Below, one piece after another: positions 6,926 to 9,037 of a stretch of 9,037 bases of DNA. This stretch comes from Lachnospiraceae bacterium UBA3316. GTDB taxonomy: Bacteria > Bacillota > Clostridia > Lachnospirales > Lachnospiraceae. A program made the position numbers and the translations under genes. Within the stretch, counting starts at the first letter, position 1, and each line of letters starts with the position of its first letter. Under the pieces are notes generated by a model. It was given only the letters and a program-made list of their open reading frames with translations. It ran no database searches and was not told the DNA's origin. The stretch is taken from NCBI GenBank assembly GCA_002361955.1, contig DESK01000044.1, positions 92,128-101,164 of the forward strand, given 5' to 3'.

Positions 6926-8848
6926 TTATACATCCAGCTCCGCGTCCTGGGCATGCTCATAAATAAACGCCTTCCTGGGCGGCACATCCGTTCCCATCAG
7001 CATTTCCGTCACATCAGAAGCCATCCTGGCGTCCTCGATCTCCACCCGCTTCATCCGCCTGGTCTCCGGATTCAGCGTAGTCTCCCACAGCTGGTCCGCG
7101 TCCATCTCTCCCAGACCTTTATACCTTTGAAGGGTAAAGGGGCCTTTATGGGTTTTCCTGTAGCGCTCCAGGGCCTTGTCGTCATACAGGTATTCTTCTT
7201 CCCCCTTGGAGGGCATCGCCTTATACAGGGGCGGCATGGCAATATACACATGGCCCTCATAGATCAGCTCCGGCATAAAGCGGTAAAACAGCGTCAGCAG
7301 CAGGGTGCTGATATGGGCTCCGTCCACATCGGCATCGGCCATGATCACGATCTTATCGTAGCGCAGCCTGGTGATATCGAAATCGTTGCCGTAGCCCTCG
7401 GAAAACCCGCAGCCGAAGGCGTTGATCATCGTCTTGATCTCCGCGTTTGCCAGCACCTTATCAATACTGGCCTTCTCCACATTCAAAATCTTTCCCCGGA
7501 TGGGAAGAATCGCCTGGAACTGCCTGTTTCTTGCCGTCTTTGCCGAACCTCCGGCAGAATCTCCCTCCACAATAAAGATCTCGCACTGGGAGGCGTCCCG
7601 GCTTTCGCAGTTCGCCAGCTTTCCATTGGAATCAAAGGAATACTTCTGCCTCGTCAGCATATTCGTCTTTGCCTTCTCCTCTGACTTCCGGATCTTCGCC
7701 GCCTTTTCCGCGCAGGAGAGGACGCTTTTCAGCGTCTCCAGGTTTCTGTCAAAAAACAGCACCACCTCTTCCCCTGTCACCTTTCCTGTCGCTTTCGCCG
7801 CGTCCTGGTTATCCAGCTTTGTCTTTGTCTGCCCTTCAAACCTGGGAGCCGGGTGTTTAATGGAAATCACCGCCGTAAGGCCGTTGCGGATATCGGCTCC
7901 CGTGAAATTCGCGTCCTTTTCCTTTAAAATGCCAAGCTCCCTGGCGTAGGTGTTCATGACCATCGTAAAGGTCGTCTTAAACCCTGTCAGATGGGTTCCG
8001 CCCTCTGCATTATAGATATTGTTGCAAAAGCCGAGCACATTTTCATGGAATTCGTTCACATACTGGAGAGCGCACTCTACGGTGATCCCTTCCGACTCCC
8101 CTTTAAAGTACACCGGTTCATGGATCGTCTCTTTATTTTTATTCAAATCCTTTACATAGCCGATGATGCCGTCCGGCTCATGGAATTCCAAACGCTCCGC
8201 GGCGGCTCCCCGTCTGTCCTCAAAAATGATCGTAAGCTGGGGATTCAAATAAGCCGTCTCATGAAGCCTGCTCTTCACCTCGGCAGCCGAAAAATCTGTC
8301 CTTTCAAAAATTTCCGGATCCGGCAGAAAATGGATCCAGGTTCCCGTCTTTTTTGTCTTTCCCACCACCGGAAGGAGCCCCTGCTCCAGCTCTACCGTGG
8401 GGATTCCCTTCTCGTAGCGGTCATAGTGGACCGCCCCCTCCCGGCTCACCTTGATCTCCAGATACGTGGACAGAGCATTTACCACCGAAGAGCCCACTCC
8501 GTGAAGGCCTCCGCTGGTCTTATATACATTATTGTCAAATTTTCCTCCTGCATGGAGGGTGGTAAACACCAGGCGTTCTGCCGACATTCCCTTTTCGTGC
8601 ATGCCCACCGGGATGCCGCGCCCATTGTCATTTATCGTAGCGGAGCCGTCCTTTTCCAGCGTCACCTCAATCCTGTCGCAGAAGCCTGCCAGATGTTCGT
8701 CCACCGCATTATCTACAATCTCATAAATCAGATGGTTCAGCCCCTTCCGGGACACACTGCCGATATACATACCGGGCCTTTTTCTGACTGCCTCCAGCCC
8801 TTCCAGCACGGAAATACTGCTGGCGTCATAAGCGGTACTCTTTGCCAT
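6926..8848 (-). CDS. DNA gyrase/topoisomerase IV subunit B (GyrB/ParE family, ATPase)
   Basis: This is the ATP-binding subunit of the same type IIA topoisomerase, 640 residues, the usual size for Firmicute GyrB and ParE. The GHKL ATPase domain shows VRKRPGMYIG (21-30), YEIVDNAVDE (42-51) with Glu43 as the general base and Asn47 for Mg-ATP, NDNGRGIP (73-80) and GGLHGVGSS (113-121). The transducer ends with the QTK loop (340-342). The TOPRIM domain has IVEGDSAGG (426-434) with Glu429, then MADADVDG (503-510) with the metal-binding Asp505/Asp507. QRYKGLGEM (574-582) follows. The sequence alone does not separate GyrB from ParE; the partner's missing GyrA box points to ParE. The ATG at 8848 has AAAGGA 8 bases upstream; an in-frame GTG at 8878 has no binding site. 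It is the first gene of the operon, 34 bases before the A subunit. Confidence 0.94.
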   Translation of the reverse strand: MAKSTAYDASSISVLEGLEAVRKRPGMYIGSVSRKGLNHLIYEIVDNAVDEHLAGFCDRIEVTLEKDGSATINDNGRGIPVGMHEKGMSAERLVFTTLHAGGKFDNNVYKTSGGLHGVGSSVVNALSTYLEIKVSREGAVHYDRYEKGIPTVELEQGLLPVVGKTKKTGTWIHFLPDPEIFERTDFSAAEVKSRLHETAYLNPQLTIIFEDRRGAAAERLEFHEPDGIIGYVKDLNKNKETIHEPVYFKGESEGITVECALQYVNEFHENVLGFCNNIYNAEGGTHLTGFKTTFTMVMNTYARELGILKEKDANFTGADIRNGLTAVISIKHPAPRFEGQTKTKLDNQDAAKATGKVTGEEVVLFFDRNLETLKSVLSCAEKAAKIRKSEEKAKTNMLTRQKYSFDSNGKLANCESRDASQCEIFIVEGDSAGGSAKTARNRQFQAILPIRGKILNVEKASIDKVLANAEIKTMINAFGCGFSEGYGNDFDITRLRYDKIVIMADADVDGAHISTLLLTLFYRFMPELIYEGHVYIAMPPLYKAMPSKGEEEYLYDDKALERYRKTHKGPFTLQRYKGLGEMDADQLWETTLNPETRRMKRVEIEDARMASDVTEMLMGTDVPPRKAFIYEHAQDAELDV

Positions 8849-8879
8849 TCCTATTATCCTTTCTCCCGTCCAAAACACG

Positions 8880-8894
8880 AACAGATATTCTGTT
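8880..8894. repeat. Small dyad in the leader of the topoisomerase operon
   Basis: AACAGATATTCTGTT is a perfect dyad with 5-base arms and a 5-base centre. It lies roughly 7 to 21 bases downstream of the predicted start of the subunit B transcript. It could be an operator or a small mRNA hairpin. It does not match the Gram-positive LexA box (GAAC-N4-GTTC). Confidence 0.4.
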
Positions 8895-8907
8895 TTTCCC
8901 GACAGCT

Positions 8908-8937
8908 ATTATAACAAGATTCCTGTTGGAAATGCAA
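8908..8937 (-). promoter_or_regulatory. Promoter of the topoisomerase operon
   Basis: On the minus strand there is a perfect -10 TATAAT (8908-8913), with an 18-base spacer to a weak -35 TTGCAT (8932-8937). The start should be near 8901, giving a leader of about 53 bases to the ATG at 8848. It is separated from the upstream tRNA-Glu by that gene's terminator, so the topoisomerase operon starts here. Confidence 0.7.
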
Positions 8938-8947
8938 GGGGAATCTT
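8916..8947. repeat. Inverted repeat bracketing the -35 box of the topoisomerase promoter
   Basis: AAGATTCC (8916-8923) and GGAATCTT (8940-8947) are perfect 8-base inverted arms with a 16-base gap. The gap contains the -35 box, and the inner-side arm lies in the promoter spacer. Arm centres are 24 bases apart, so they would face the same side of the helix only approximately. This is a candidate operator, but it could be chance. Confidence 0.45.
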
Positions 8948-8980
8948 CTTCCGTGAATTCGGGCTTTTGACATTACAACT

Positions 8981-9010
8981 AAAAAAACCGGAAGCCTGTA
9001 AGCTTCCGGT
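8981..9010 (-). terminator. Rho-independent terminator of the tRNA-Glu gene
   Basis: On the minus strand ACCGGAAGC (9002-9010) pairs perfectly with GCTTCCGGT (8987-8995) around a 6-base loop, followed by a run of T (8981-8986). It begins 4 bases after the tRNA 3' end at 9015. There is no T-run on the plus side, so it acts only on minus-strand transcripts. Confidence 0.92.
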
Positions 9011-9014
9011 AAAA

Positions 9015-9037
9015 CAGTTCGTAGGGGAATCGAACCC
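9015..9037 (-). tRNA. tRNA-Glu, 3' part only (cut by window end)
   Basis: Read on the minus strand from 9037 down, GGG-TTCGATT-CCCCT is the T arm (part of the 5' side of the stem is outside the window). It is followed by the acceptor 3' strand ACGAACT and discriminator G73 at 9015. No CCA is encoded. The T arm and acceptor fit tRNA-Glu, and the acceptor strand pairs with the GGTTCGT of the tRNA-Glu 5' fragment at positions 13-19 (six Watson-Crick pairs and G1-U72). The anticodon is outside the window. A terminator follows at 8981-9010. Confidence 0.8.

Noticed and set aside
8849..8878. In-frame GTG start adding 10 residues to the topoisomerase B subunit
   Set aside because: No binding site precedes it, while the ATG at 8848 has AAAGGA at 8 bases and begins a family-like N-terminus.
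7991..8914. Long open frame of 307 codons on the plus strand opposite topoisomerase subunit B, and similar ones at 6860-7684, 6334-6966, 5489-6193 and 5161-5760
   Set aside because: They lie antisense to well-supported genes, have no ribosome binding sites or recognisable domains, and are the open antisense frames expected from GC-rich codon use.
9015..9037. 3' end of tmRNA instead of tRNA
   Set aside because: The acceptor strand lacks the G-rich alanine-type end with the G3-U70 pair, and it matches the tRNA-Glu acceptor at the other window end.

Overview
The window looks like chromosomal housekeeping DNA from a low-to-mid GC Gram-positive anaerobe, most likely class Clostridia (Lachnospiraceae-like). 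The reasons are strong AGGAGG-type ribosome binding sites, sigma-A-type promoters, tRNA-Glu genes with no encoded CCA, a class II-type EPSP synthase, an ACT-domain prephenate dehydrogenase, and a linked pair of type IIA topoisomerase subunits. Family assignments come from reading the translations by eye; no database was searched. There is no phage, insertion sequence, CRISPR array or rRNA, and no gene-free stretch above about 300 bases.

Layout. Positions 1-19 are the 5' end of a tRNA-Glu gene on the minus strand, with a clear promoter at 39-67. Diverging from it is a plus-strand operon of aromatic amino acid synthesis. It has a promoter at 165-193, then tyrA (prephenate dehydrogenase, 251-1348) and aroA (EPSP synthase, 1418-2692), separated by a 69-base gap holding a hairpin. 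The rest is minus-strand. Read in transcription order from the right edge it is: the 3' end of a second tRNA-Glu (9015-9037) and its terminator (8981-9010); a promoter (8908-8937); a GyrB/ParE-type subunit (6926-8848); a GyrA/ParC-type subunit (4645-6891); a second promoter (4583-4611); a PurF-like protein (3116-4519); and a hot-dog-fold acyl-CoA thioesterase (2649-3083). The thioesterase overlaps the 3' end of aroA tail to tail by 44 bases.

How the genes work together. AroA makes EPSP on the way to chorismate, and TyrA converts prephenate toward tyrosine. The two topoisomerase subunits should form one A2B2 enzyme. The A subunit has no recognisable GyrA box and a short C-terminal domain, so it looks more like topoisomerase IV or a second, non-gyrase enzyme than the housekeeping gyrase. 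The PurF-like gene and the thioesterase sit 32 bases apart and are probably co-transcribed.

Most notable points. First, the PurF-like protein has Gly where every active glutamine amidotransferase of this family has its N-terminal Cys nucleophile. It also appears to have lost the other glutamine-site residues, while keeping the PRPP loop and all four expected iron-sulfur ligands. It is therefore unlikely to be an ordinary glutamine PRPP amidotransferase. Second, the window begins and ends inside co-oriented tRNA-Glu genes whose acceptor strands match each other, which suggests a segment (or contig) bounded by a repeated tRNA.
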